In this document: positions 43,690-52,278 of the stretch, piece after piece
Position numbering within the stretch: position 1 is the first letter of the stretch
How the letters are laid out: the number at the start of each line of letters is the position of its first letter
Source of the DNA: Paracoccaceae bacterium
GTDB lineage: Bacteria > Pseudomonadota > Alphaproteobacteria > Rhodobacterales > Rhodobacteraceae
Direction of reading: 5' to 3'
DNA length: 58,337 nucleotides
Assembly (NCBI GenBank): GCA_027484915.1
Contig: JAIXSA010000146.1
Coordinates: 1-58,337 of the forward strand
Translations under genes and position numbers: made by a program
The notes under the pieces: model-generated
Told to the model about the DNA's origin: nothing
The model's input: the letters and a program-made list of their open reading frames with translations, nothing else
The model's database searches: none

Positions 43690-44991
43690 TCACCCGTTCA
43701 GCCGGTCCAGCCGCGCGCGCACCGACAAGCCGTGCGCCTCAAGGCTTTCCGACTTCGCAAGGCGTTCCGCTGCCGGGCCGATGGCCTTCAGCGCCTCGGG
43801 CGTCATCCGGGCCAGCGTCGTGCGCTTCATGAAATCGAGGACCGAGAGGCCGGAGGAAAACCGCGCGGACCGGGCCGTCGGCAACACATGGTTCGGCCCG
43901 CCGATGTAATCGCCGATGGCCTCGGGTGTGTACTGGCCCAGGAAGATCGCGCCAGCGTGGGTGATCTCACGCGACAGCGCCTCGGGGTCGGCCACACAAA
44001 GCTCAAGATGCTCGGGTGCGACGCGGTTCGACAGGGTCGCCGCTTCGGACAGGTTGCGGGCGACGATCACTGCCCCGTTCTGCGCCCAGGAGGCCCCGGC
44101 GATGGCACGGCGTTCCAGCGTTTCCAGACGTCTGGCCACGGCCTCCGCGACCGCCTGCCCAAAGGCCGCATCCGTGGTGATCAGGATCGACTGCGCGCTT
44201 TCGTCGTGCTCGGCCTGGCTGAGAAGGTCCAGCGCGATCCAGTCAGGGTCGTTGTCCCCGTCCGCGATCACCAAGATTTCCGACGGCCCCGCGATCATGT
44301 CGATGCCGACACGCCCGAAGACCCGGCGCTTGGCAGCGGCGACGAAGGCGTTGCCCGGGCCGGTGATCTTGTCGACCGGCGCGATGGTCTGGGTCCCGTA
44401 AGCCAGGGCCGCAATCGCCTGCGCCCCACCGATCCGGTAGACGTGGTCGACGCCGGCGATCTGCGCGGCAAGGAGGACAAGCGGGTTCACCTTGCCGTCC
44501 GGCGTGGGGCAGGCGATGACCAATCGCCCGACACCCGCGACCTTGGCCGGAATGGCGTTCATCAGCACGCTGGAGGGATAGGAGGCCAGCCCCCCCGGCA
44601 CATAAAGCCCTGCCGCGCTGACGGGCGTCCAGCGCCAGCCCAGCGTCGCCCCCGCGCTGTCGGTCCAGCTTTCGTCCTGCGGCTTTTGGCGGGCGTGATA
44701 GGCGCGGATACGCTCGGCGGCAAGATCCAGGGCGGCGCGGTCCTCGGGGCTGACCTTGGCAATCTCGGCTTCGATCTCTGTGTCCGAAAAAGCGAGTGTC
44801 TCGGACGTCAGCGCCAGCCGGTCGAACCGGGCGGTCAGGTCGATGACCGCTTGATCGCCCCGGCCGCGGACATCGGCGATGATTTCGGCGACGGCCTGGT
44901 CGACGTCCTCGGCTTCCTCGCGCTTCTGGCCGAGCAATGCCTGAAAGGCAGCCTCGAAGTCCGGGTCGGTGGTGGTCAGGAAGACGGGCAT
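43690..44991 (-). CDS. hisD: Histidinol dehydrogenase
   Basis: 433 residues from the ATG at 44991, five bases after GGAGG. Last two steps of histidine synthesis, histidinol to histidine. Conserved YVPGGLASYPSSVLMNAIPAKVAGV, GGAQAIAALAYGT, KITGPGN, IDMIAGPSE (metal/substrate site), and GQYTPEAIGDYIGGPNHVLPT. Comes after a stem-loop element in the murA - DUF2948 - hisD - UPF0262 series; no other his gene is here. Confidence 0.97.
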   Translation of the reverse strand: MPVFLTTTDPDFEAAFQALLGQKREEAEDVDQAVAEIIADVRGRGDQAVIDLTARFDRLALTSETLAFSDTEIEAEIAKVSPEDRAALDLAAERIRAYHARQKPQDESWTDSAGATLGWRWTPVSAAGLYVPGGLASYPSSVLMNAIPAKVAGVGRLVIACPTPDGKVNPLVLLAAQIAGVDHVYRIGGAQAIAALAYGTQTIAPVDKITGPGNAFVAAAKRRVFGRVGIDMIAGPSEILVIADGDNDPDWIALDLLSQAEHDESAQSILITTDAAFGQAVAEAVARRLETLERRAIAGASWAQNGAVIVARNLSEAATLSNRVAPEHLELCVADPEALSREITHAGAIFLGQYTPEAIGDYIGGPNHVLPTARSARFSSGLSVLDFMKRTTLARMTPEALKAIGPAAERLAKSESLEAHGLSVRARLDRLNG

Positions 44992-45059
44992 CAAGGCCTC
45001 CGGCTGGTCGCGGGTCAGATAGCGCGGGGCGGGACCGGGCTCAAGTTCGGATCGGGGCG

Positions 45060-45103
45060 CGATTTCTTCAAAGAAATCGGACCGGAGTTTTCGAAAACTC
45101 CGG
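45060..45103. repeat. Double stem-loop element, copy B
   Basis: CGATTTCTT/AAGAAATCG around CA (45060-45079) followed by a 22-bp perfect palindrome (45082-45103: CCGGAGTTTT then CG then AAAACTCCGG). On the minus strand it follows the DUF2948 stop by eight bases and precedes hisD by 68. Same design as the element at 26378-26441. Being inside a gene series, it may process or attenuate the transcript. Confidence 0.75.
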
Positions 45104-45111
45104 CGCCCGGC

Positions 45112-45585
45112 CTACTCGTGGCGCGGAACCTTGCCCGACGGCGCGCGGTAGGGGCGGGTCACGTCGTCCAGCCGGACCTCCAGCGCCTCGACATCCAGCG
45201 CGATGGCGCCGTCGCCGGCAAGGACCAGGGTCAAGCGGCCGGTTCCATCTTCGCCCGGTTCGAACGACATGGACAAAAGCGACAATACCAAGTCCTGATC
45301 CGTGCGATCAAAGCCCAGAGTTTGCACTTTTCGCACATCTTCCACCACCAGCACGGATCGGACGCGCTCATAGGCGCGACCCACCCTCTCGGCCTCGACC
45401 CGGTCCTCCCAACGGAAGCGGTTGATCAGCGCGGCGAACCGCCGGCGCTTGGCGTCATACTTCAGCTCGGTGACAGGCAGGACGGCATCCTGAACCAGGG
45501 ACGAGATGACTTTCAAATCCTCGGCATCCTGGGCCACAAGCCGCAGAGGTTCCTCCCCGCCGTCCTGGAACCGGGCGTCGGTCAT
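45112..45585 (-). CDS. DUF2948 family protein
   Basis: 157 residues, soluble. Pattern [48 protein letters not shown] is that of DUF2948 of alphaproteobacteria, always next to murA. Its start overlaps the murA stop (ATGA), so the two are co-translated. Function unknown. Confidence 0.92.
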   Translation of the reverse strand: MTDARFQDGGEEPLRLVAQDAEDLKVISSLVQDAVLPVTELKYDAKRRRFAALINRFRWEDRVEAERVGRAYERVRSVLVVEDVRKVQTLGFDRTDQDLVLSLLSMSFEPGEDGTGRLTLVLAGDGAIALDVEALEVRLDDVTRPYRAPSGKVPRHE

Positions 45586-46850
45586 GCGCTGATCCGCTCG
45601 ATATGCGCCCCGCAGGCGCGCAGTTTCTCTTCCACCCGCTCGTAGCCGCGGTCGAGGTGATAGACGCGGGACACGACCGTCTCACCTTCCGCAGCAAGCC
45701 CGGCCAGGATCAGCGACACGCTGGCGCGCAGGTCGGTCGCCATCACCGGAGCGCCGCGCAGTTTCTCGACGCCCGTAACGGTGGCCGTCCCGCCGTGCAC
45801 GTCGATCCGTGCGCCCATCCGCATCAGTTCCGGGGCATGCATGAAGCGGTTCTCGAAGATCTTCTCTTCCAGCACAGAAACCCCTTCTGCCGTGCAGAGA
45901 AGCGCCATCATCTGCGCCTGCAGGTCCGTGGGGAAACCCGGGAAGGGTTCCGTCATGACGTTCACCGCCTTGACCCGCCCATTCTTGCGGCTGACCTTCA
46001 GCCCCCGGTTGGTCTGCGTGACCGACACGCCCGCCGCATCCAGCTTTTCTGCAAAGCTGGCGACAAGGTCCAGCGTCCCGCCGATGCATTCGACCTCGCC
46101 GCCGCAGATCGCGGGGACGAGCATGTAGGTCCCAAGCTCGATCCGGTCGGTGACGACCTGGTGCGTTGCCCCGCCCAGCCGATCGGTGCCCTCGATGGTG
46201 ATGGTGCTGGTCCCCTCGCCGTCGATCTTCGCGCCCATCTTCCGCAGGCAACGGGCAAGATCGACGATCTCGGGCTCGCGCGCCGCGTTCTTGATGACCG
46301 TGGTCCCCTTCGCCAGCGTCGCCGCCATCAGCGCGTTTTCGGTCGCACCGACGGACACGAACGGAAACTCGACCACCGCGCCCTTGAGCCGCCCGCCGGG
46401 GGCCTTGGCGTGGACATAGCCGTCGCGCAGGTCAAGCTCGGCCCCCATCGCCTCAAGCGCCTTGAGGTGCAGGTCCACGGGCCGCGCGCCAATGGCACAG
46501 CCGCCGGGCAATGAAACCGTGGCGGCACCGTAGCGCGCCAGCATCGGGCCCAGCACCAGGATCGAGGCGCGCATCTTCCGGACGATGTCGTAGTCGGCCT
46601 TGAAGTTGGTGATCGAATGCGACGACAGCGCCAGCACCAGCCCATCCTGCAGGCTGGCAACTTCCGCACCCAGCGACTGCAGAAGCTGCGTCATCGTGCG
46701 GATGTCCGACAGGCGCGGCGCGTTGGTCAGCGTCAGCGGCTCGTCCGACAGCAATGTGGCGGGCATCAGCGTCAGGCAGGCGTTCTTCGCCCCCGCGATC
46801 GGGATCGCCCCCGACAGGGCCCCATTGCCGCGCACCAGAATCGAATCCAT
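45582..46850 (-). CDS. murA: UDP-N-acetylglucosamine 1-carboxyvinyltransferase
   Basis: 422 residues. First committed step of peptidoglycan synthesis, adding enolpyruvate from PEP. Seen: AGAKNA (Lys 22-Asn 23), the catalytic Cys 118 in [15 protein letters not shown] (the fosfomycin target, so a sensitive-type enzyme), and the Asp/Arg-rich [21 protein letters not shown] at the end. Preceded by a small gene with a gap of five bases. Confidence 0.97.
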   Translation of the reverse strand: MDSILVRGNGALSGAIPIAGAKNACLTLMPATLLSDEPLTLTNAPRLSDIRTMTQLLQSLGAEVASLQDGLVLALSSHSITNFKADYDIVRKMRASILVLGPMLARYGAATVSLPGGCAIGARPVDLHLKALEAMGAELDLRDGYVHAKAPGGRLKGAVVEFPFVSVGATENALMAATLAKGTTVIKNAAREPEIVDLARCLRKMGAKIDGEGTSTITIEGTDRLGGATHQVVTDRIELGTYMLVPAICGGEVECIGGTLDLVASFAEKLDAAGVSVTQTNRGLKVSRKNGRVKAVNVMTEPFPGFPTDLQAQMMALLCTAEGVSVLEEKIFENRFMHAPELMRMGARIDVHGGTATVTGVEKLRGAPVMATDLRASVSLILAGLAAEGETVVSRVYHLDRGYERVEEKLRACGAHIERISA

Positions 46851-46855
46851 CTGCC

Positions 46856-47029
46856 CTAGTCCTTTTCCTCGGTTCCGCCCGGCGCATCTTCGGCGCTTCG
46901 AGCCTTTGCCTGTGCCTTCCGGCGCGCCATGTTGGCCTTGAGCGCCGCCTTCAGCCGGTCTTCCCGGGAAGCTGGGCGATCAGGTTTCCGGGCCTTGTCG
47001 CCAGGCGAGGGGTCCGAGGGGCTGCGCAT
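46856..47029 (-). CDS. Small charged protein upstream of murA (57 residues)
   Basis: Start [20 protein letters not shown]; central helix [23 protein letters not shown]; acidic tail [11 protein letters not shown]. The stop is five bases before the murA ATG. The helix [17 protein letters not shown] is a pattern I recognise from short proteins before murA in alphaproteobacteria, which makes it likely real. Ribosome site is moderate. Function unknown. Confidence 0.7.
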   Translation of the reverse strand: MRSPSDPSPGDKARKPDRPASREDRLKAALKANMARRKAQAKARSAEDAPGGTEEKD

Positions 47030-47141
47030 GGGGATGGCTTCTACCCCAAGGGCGCGGGTGGGTCCAGAGAGGGAGGGAATTCCCGCCCTTTCCCCCTTGC
47101 GCGCCGTTTCGATTGCGTCTAATCACCCGCCCACCGACGGC

Positions 47142-47216
<75 letters not shown>

Positions 47217-47226
47217 TTCTATCCTA

Positions 47227-47295
47227 TTGATCTGAAAGAAAACCCTTGATCTGAAGGGCTTCATGTCATTTCTGGTGCCAGAACAGGTGCCAGAA
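47227..47295 (+). repeat. Paired direct repeats between tRNA-Thr and the integrase stub
   Basis: TTGATCTGAA occurs at 47227-47236 and 47246-47255 (19-base period); GGTGCCAGAA at 47274-47283 and 47286-47295 (12-base period). Short direct repeats between an attachment site and an integrase gene often are arm-type integrase or excisionase sites; this is inference. Confidence 0.55.
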
Positions 47296-47308
47296 TGGGA
47301 AGATCCAC

Positions 47309-47758
47309 ATGGCCGCCAAGCGTCGTCATTGGAAGGAGAAGGATGGTCGTTTCTGGGCCAGATTGGCGATACCCTTGGCCTTGCGCCCTTTCTTCGACAA
47401 CAAGACTCAGCTGACCGAACCCCTTGGCGGTGACCTCAGGGAGGCAGATCGCAACCATGCCGCGGCCGTTGCTCGTCTGCAGGCGATGATTGATGCTGCT
47501 AGAGCGATGCAACGGATTGAAGTCGGAGAGGCAAGCCCTGACAAAGGGTTTACCGCCCCGTTCAACGATGCCACGGACTACGAACTGAAGGCTGGTACGT
47601 GCCACCCTGATCGCAGCTTGCGCACCTGTCGCCATTCTGCCTTGCGGGCCGCGCCAGCAACGCCGACCGGCCGAAAGGGGCGGAAAGCGCACGGCAAGAC
47701 CGACGACATTCGTCGCAGCGCCCAGTGTCGCAAAGCTATCACTAAGTCGAAGGCGTAG
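47309..47758 (+). pseudogene. Tyrosine integrase, N-terminal remnant
   Basis: The open frame has 149 codons, but only about the first 70-90 read as the N-terminus of a phage-type integrase: MAAKRRHWKEKDGRFWARLAI-type start, then NKTQLTEPLGGDLREADRNHAAAVARLQAMID, the arm-binding and early core-binding region (DUF6538-like). After about residue 95 the sequence becomes unlike integrases (basic, no helices) and the catalytic R-H-R-Y core is absent. Start 93 bases after tRNA-Thr, same direction, as for integrases that use this tRNA. A deletion has joined its 5' end to unrelated DNA. Confidence 0.7.
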
Positions 47759-48251
47759 CCTTTGCCTTTCCCTCGGGCTTAAGAGCCGGGCGCGGTCGAC
47801 TTGCCAATTCGACGGCGGAATTCACGCCGATGCCCGTCATGCACAGCAACCGCACGATAATCTGGTCGGATGCGCTGCCGGGAACCTGCCCCGTGGTGAT
47901 GGCAAAGCTGGCCCCGATGAGGGCATGGGTCGTCAGACGCCACACCGGTTCCGCATTCGACATCTCGAACCGCCCAGCCTGCGAGGCGAGTCGCAGGTCC
48001 CGGATGGCAAAGGGTCCCATCATGCGGAACATGGCGTCGGCGATGACCTCGGACCGGTTCAACATCTGCGCCCAGCGCACGTCGTTCGTCGCCGTGTCCA
48101 GCACCTTGCGGATCCCAAAGGCATAGACCTGCGCAGGGTCCTCGAAGGTGTCCGTCACTTCCTGAATCCGCAAGGCTAAATCGTGCATCAGCGTCTCGCG
48201 GACGGCGATTGCGAGCGGCGGCTGCTCGCGGGGAAGGAATCCGTTACCGCC
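47742..48251 (-). pseudogene. TetR/AcrR-type regulator, C-terminal remnant
   Basis: Frame with a coherent helical, TetR-type ligand domain (GFLPREQPPLAIAVRETLMHDL..., RWAQMLNRSEVIADAMFRMMGPFAIRDLRLASQAGRF, LIGASFAITTG). The N-terminal helix-turn-helix is missing: upstream of about 48251 the sequence is unrelated and an in-frame stop occurs near 48280. An ATG at 48188 could give 148 residues, but without a DNA-binding domain. It overlaps the end of the integrase frame, so both were trimmed by the same rearrangement. Confidence 0.6.
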
Positions 48252-48773
48252 ATGGCACGCCCCTGGTCGCGGACGGCTTCAAGCGGATGGCAATTGATCT
48301 TTCGGATTTCCTGGTTCGGCGTGCATTGCGCCGTTAGCGTACAAGTTCCGAAGTCCAAGGCAGGTATGCTCATCCGCTACAGGATCAAAGCCGACGGGGC
48401 GGACCGACCTACTGGCCTCGACATCGCCGAAACCCGAGTTGTCGGCGTCGATCAAATAGTTGACAGAACAGGGGAATATCGCCGGTCCGTTCATCGCCGC
48501 CGCCCATTGGTGTGATGGATCGCCAAAGGAAATGAACTTGGGGCGCGCTCATCGGTTGCTGCTCCAACAGCGGCACCATTAAGTGTCTCAAGATATTTGC
48601 AGACCGCACAGGGCGCGGCCTTCCTTTCGATTCGACCGTCGCAGCACCTCCCCGTCATGACAGCAAGGCAATCAGCAGAACCGGCGTGGAACGGAGTGCT
48701 TCCACACAAACGACCGTTTGCCATCATCCGGAATGCATAGACCTCGCGTTCGGCAGACACCCCTTCTGTCCAG
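48252..48773. other. Degenerate interval without an intact gene
   Basis: About 520 bases downstream of the Hsp70-like gene. Short frames exist on the minus strand (for example 48279-48494, 48188-48373 and 48491-48829, the last with several Cys) but they have no ribosome sites, overlap each other and match nothing I know. Composition is lower in GC than the flanks. I read it as decayed remains of the element that entered at tRNA-Thr. Confidence 0.5.
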
Positions 48774-50042
48774 TCAGACTCCCTGGAACGGCCTCGCATC
48801 GTTTGCGGCGATGGCGAGCCCGTCCGCAACAGCAGTGAAAACTTCGCTGAACGAATGGACAGCCTTTGGGAACTGTTCCTTCATGGTCTCCGATACCATC
48901 GACATCAGGCTGGAGCCTCCGACATAGACCACTTTCTCGACGCAGGAGACCTCCAGGCCCGCGATCCGCAGCGTTTCGCGTGCGCCTTCGGCCAAAGCGT
49001 CTGCATGACGAGCAAGGCTTTCGGTCAGCGCCTCCGCAGAGAGCGGAACAGATAGGCCAGGCTCGATCTGATCCAGCAGGATGAAGGCCCTCTCCGCCCC
49101 GCCATTTGCCGCGATCTTGCCCCGCTCCACGGCAAAGCTCATATCATGCCCCAGTTCTTCATCCAGCACCTTTGCCAGACGGCCCAGCTTTTCCGGCTGG
49201 TGCGCCAGGCGCACCATCTCGGCCGCAAGGCGGCGGTTCTGCGGCGTGTAGAGGAACGGGATCATCTCCCAGGTGGCCAGGTCGTTGAAGATGGCAATCG
49301 GGGTAGGCGTGCTGCCGGGTCCCAGAAGCTTGCGCAGGTCAGTCCCCTTGCCGAGCTGCGGCATCACCCGGTCGATGCTGATCGAGCGGTCGAAATCCGT
49401 CCCGCCGATGCGCACCCCGTGATTGGCCAGGATCGTCACCCCGTCCGGGCCGGAGCGGAACAGCGAGAAGTCCGAGGTGCCGCCGCCCACATCGACGATC
49501 AGGGCGACTTCCCCCGCGTTCCCCAGCGCGCCACTGGCGATGGCGGCCGCCTCCGGCTCGGGCATGAAATCCACCTCCCGGAAGCCCGCCGCCAGATAGC
49601 AGGCGCGCAGGTCTGCCTCGGCAGCGGCTTCTCGCGGGTCGCCTGTGCCGTGGAACACAACGGGCCGCCCCGAAAGCACGCGATCGAAGGTCACGCCCGC
49701 CTGAGCCTCGGCCCGGGCTTTCACCTCGGACAGGAATCGCGAGATGATGTCGACGAAGGTCACCCGTTCGTTGAGGATTTGCCGGCGCTCGTGCATCAGG
49801 CTGGTGCCGAGGACGCGCTTCAGGGCCCGCATGAAGCGCCCTTCCGCACCCTCAATCAAAGCCTGGTTGGCATGGTCTCCGATCAGTGTCCTGCGGGTAT
49901 CGTAGTCGAAGAAGAAGGTCGTCGGGATCGTCATCCGACCCGGGGCGAACTCGATGAGCTTCGGCCGCCCGTCGGCCATGTATCCGGCCGCCGTATTCGA
50001 CGTGCCGAAGTCAACCCCAAGCCCAAGCGCTGCCTGCGCCAT
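48774..50042 (-). CDS. Hsp70-like actin-ATPase fold protein (YegD type)
   Basis: 422 residues from the ATG at 50042. Phosphate-binding loops GVDFGTSNTAAGY (about 8-20) and VDVGGGTSDFSLF, and the adenosine motif VVYVGGSSLMS. It has the Hsp70 nucleotide-binding domain but no peptide-binding or lid domain, as in E. coli YegD. In between is an alpha-helical region (FLYTPQNRRLAAEMVRLAHQPEKLGRL). Lone gene, 129 bases downstream of the thioesterase that ends the carboxylase operon; whether it belongs to that operon is not clear. The role of these short Hsp70 proteins is unknown. Confidence 0.88.
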   Translation of the reverse strand: MAQAALGLGVDFGTSNTAAGYMADGRPKLIEFAPGRMTIPTTFFFDYDTRRTLIGDHANQALIEGAEGRFMRALKRVLGTSLMHERRQILNERVTFVDIISRFLSEVKARAEAQAGVTFDRVLSGRPVVFHGTGDPREAAAEADLRACYLAAGFREVDFMPEPEAAAIASGALGNAGEVALIVDVGGGTSDFSLFRSGPDGVTILANHGVRIGGTDFDRSISIDRVMPQLGKGTDLRKLLGPGSTPTPIAIFNDLATWEMIPFLYTPQNRRLAAEMVRLAHQPEKLGRLAKVLDEELGHDMSFAVERGKIAANGGAERAFILLDQIEPGLSVPLSAEALTESLARHADALAEGARETLRIAGLEVSCVEKVVYVGGSSLMSMVSETMKEQFPKAVHSFSEVFTAVADGLAIAANDARPFQGV

Positions 50043-50171
50043 GTCGCTGTTCCTCGCGCCTGCAAAGCGGTCGTCGATAGGGGAGGGGCAACAGGGTGTC
50101 AAGCGGAGGGCTTGGTTCTACGAACCATGATCGCTTGTCTGGGTCTCCGCGCCGCGCGCCAACGCCAACAG

Positions 50172-50588
50172 TCAAGAATCTTTCGCCTGGATCATCACTT
50201 TCAGGGGCTCGACCTCCGCCGCCGTCAAGCGACCGCCTTGCATGACGAAAATCCCGCGCTTTTCGTGGCCCTCGAACACCGTCCGGCCATCCGTTTCGGC
50301 CTCATATCGCAGGGTCAGGCTGCGACTGCCCCAGTCGATGCCCGTCAATCGCAACTGGATGCGCTGCCCCTCCCGGACGGGCATTCGGAAGTTCATGCCC
50401 ACATCCATCAGCCCGATCCCAACGGCATCCAGATCGCGGCACAGGCGGGCGTGACCGCCCGCCCTTTCCTGCAGCAGCCGGTGAAACGTCGCGTCCATCC
50501 AACGGAAGTAATTGGGATAAAAGACGATCCCCGCGGGATCGCAATCCCCGAAAGACACGTCTACCGCATGTTCCACCAGCGCCATCAT
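50172..50588 (-). CDS. Hot-dog acyl-CoA thioesterase (4-hydroxybenzoyl-CoA thioesterase type)
   Basis: 138 residues, single hot-dog domain. The motif FGDCDPAGIVFYPNYFRWMD carries Asp 17, the catalytic Asp of the 4HBT class. Hydrolyses a CoA ester in the cytoplasm. It starts two bases after the BKACE stop (TGA CG ATG) and is the last gene of the operon, so it probably releases the acid or recycles CoA from the acyl-CoA that the operon makes. Confidence 0.9.
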   Translation of the reverse strand: MMALVEHAVDVSFGDCDPAGIVFYPNYFRWMDATFHRLLQERAGGHARLCRDLDAVGIGLMDVGMNFRMPVREGQRIQLRLTGIDWGSRSLTLRYEAETDGRTVFEGHEKRGIFVMQGGRLTAAEVEPLKVMIQAKDS

Positions 50589-50590
50589 CG

Positions 50591-51481
50591 TCAGGCCCCC
50601 AGTTGCGGCAGGCCAAGCATCTCGCGCGCCTCGGTAGGGGTTGCAGGCTCATAACCCAGTTCGCGGATGATGCGGACCATCTTTGCCACCAACCGCTCGT
50701 TCGTGGCCAACTCGCCCGGCGCGATGTAAAGATTGTCCTCAAGCCCAACCCGGACATGGCCACCCGCCAGAACCGCGTGGGTCGTCGCAGGGAATTGCGC
50801 TTTGCCGATGCCCGAGACGCAGAACAGTGCGCCCGTTGGCAAATGCGCGACCAGATGGTCAAGGACTTCCGGCGTATAGGGAGAGGCGTTCTGGAAGCCC
50901 CGTTCGCCGCCAAGAACGAAGTTGATCCAGTAAGGCGGCTTGTCGAACCCGCCGTTGATCAGGCGCAACGGATCTTGCATCAGATGCGGCAGGCAAAAGC
51001 ACTCCCATTCCGGTTTGATGCCGGTTTCGATGAACTTCGCCGCCATCGCATCGCAGCGCCGCGGCGACGTGTTCACAAGGATCTCGCGCCCGCCGAAGGA
51101 GGCAAGCACGGTATGGGCGTCGAAGGTCGCCATTTCGGCACCGGCATCCAGCCCCTTCATCCGCTCGGCGAACATGATCTCGTGCAGGCCCGGTTCAATC
51201 TCGCGCGTCATGTCGCCATCGACGCCGCCGCCGGTGGAGTTGTTGATGATGATGTCCGACACCGCGCGGATGCGGGCGTTGATGTCGCGGTAGATCGCGG
51301 CATCGCAGGTCGCCTGATCGTCAGGGCGGCGGGCGTGGACGGCGACGATGCTTGCACCTTCATCCGCGCAACGCTTCACACAGGCCGCGATTTCGTCGGG
51401 CTGGGTCGGCAGGTTCAGGTTCTGCGACTTCTTCGCCATGCCGCCGGTCGGGGCGACCGTGATGATGACCTTGTTTTTCAT
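50591..51481 (-). CDS. Beta-keto acid cleavage enzyme (BKACE/DUF849) with altered metal site
   Basis: 296 residues. BKACE enzymes condense a beta-keto acid with acetyl-CoA and give acetoacetate plus a new acyl-CoA. Family pattern present: ITVAPTGG at the start, IIINNSTGGG, EWECF, IGKAQFPATTHAVLAGGHVRVGLEDNLY with the metal Glu. The metal site is changed: the usual HLHARDP reads AVHARRP, so the first zinc His is Ala and the Asp is Arg. The GIGR Arg is Lys. Either metal binding differs or the substrate does. The next gene, two bases on, is a thioesterase. Confidence 0.88.
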   Translation of the reverse strand: MKNKVIITVAPTGGMAKKSQNLNLPTQPDEIAACVKRCADEGASIVAVHARRPDDQATCDAAIYRDINARIRAVSDIIINNSTGGGVDGDMTREIEPGLHEIMFAERMKGLDAGAEMATFDAHTVLASFGGREILVNTSPRRCDAMAAKFIETGIKPEWECFCLPHLMQDPLRLINGGFDKPPYWINFVLGGERGFQNASPYTPEVLDHLVAHLPTGALFCVSGIGKAQFPATTHAVLAGGHVRVGLEDNLYIAPGELATNERLVAKMVRIIRELGYEPATPTEAREMLGLPQLGA

Positions 51482-51491
51482 GTTCTATCCC

Positions 51492-52268
51492 TCATTTCGC
51501 CATGCAGCCGCCGTCGATCACGATGCAGGCACCGGTGACGAAAGACGAAGCCGAGGAAGCGAGGTAAAGCGCCGTGCCCTTCATCTCGGACGGTTGGGCG
51601 AGGCGTTTCATCGGGGTGAAGTTGGTGGTCACTTCGACGAATTCGTTCTCGTCATAGGGGCCAAGCTTGGTGACGAAGAAGCCGGGGCAGATTGCATTGA
51701 CCTGAATGTTCTTCTCTGCATATTGCAGCGCCAGCTCACGCGTCAGGTTGACGACCGCGCCCTTGGTGGCGGTGTAACCCGGCATCGGAAAGACGCTGGA
51801 TGACCCCGCCAGGCCCCACATCGAAGCGGCGTTGATGATCTTGCCCGACCCCTGCCGCACCATGATGCGCAAGGCCGCGCGGGCAAAGTAGAACACGCCG
51901 TTCATGTTGATATCGACGACCTTGCGCCAGTTTTCGGTCAGGCAGTCATGCATTAGGGTCGGGACCGGATCGCCGATCCCGGCGTTGTTGAACAGGATGT
52001 CGAGGCGTCCGAAGCGCCGGTCGATCTCGGCCACGGCGGCGTCGACGGCGGCCTCGTCGGTGATATCGCCAGTCATCGTCTCGCAAGGCAGGCCGCGGGC
52101 GTGCATGGCTGCGGCGGTTTCCGCCAGGCCCGCCGCGTCGCGGTCAAAGCAGACCGGGGTGGCGCCCGCCTCGGCAACCGCTTCGGCCATTGCGCGGCCA
52201 AGGCCCGAACCGCCGCCGGTGATCAGTGCAACCTTGCCTGAAAGGCCGAATATGTCCTGAAGGCTCAT
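51492..52268 (-). CDS. Short-chain dehydrogenase/reductase
   Basis: 258 residues from the ATG at 52268. Classical SDR: cofactor motif TGGGSGLGRA (about 14-23), an Asp at the end of strand 2 (CFDRD), pointing to NAD(H), NNAGIGD, catalytic Ser in INAASMWG, YTATK with Tyr and Lys, and CPGFF. Probably oxidises a secondary alcohol to a ketone or the reverse. Separated by 10 bases from the dikinase subunit before it and from the BKACE after it, so part of the operon. Confidence 0.92.
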   Translation of the reverse strand: MSLQDIFGLSGKVALITGGGSGLGRAMAEAVAEAGATPVCFDRDAAGLAETAAAMHARGLPCETMTGDITDEAAVDAAVAEIDRRFGRLDILFNNAGIGDPVPTLMHDCLTENWRKVVDINMNGVFYFARAALRIMVRQGSGKIINAASMWGLAGSSSVFPMPGYTATKGAVVNLTRELALQYAEKNIQVNAICPGFFVTKLGPYDENEFVEVTTNFTPMKRLAQPSEMKGTALYLASSASSFVTGACIVIDGGCMAK

Positions 52269-52278
52269 GCTGGTCTCC

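Noticed and set aside
48279-48829. Minus-strand frames of 71 and 112 codons after the Hsp70-like gene, one Cys-rich
   Set aside because: They overlap each other and the 3' end of the Hsp70-like gene, have no ribosome sites, and show no family pattern.
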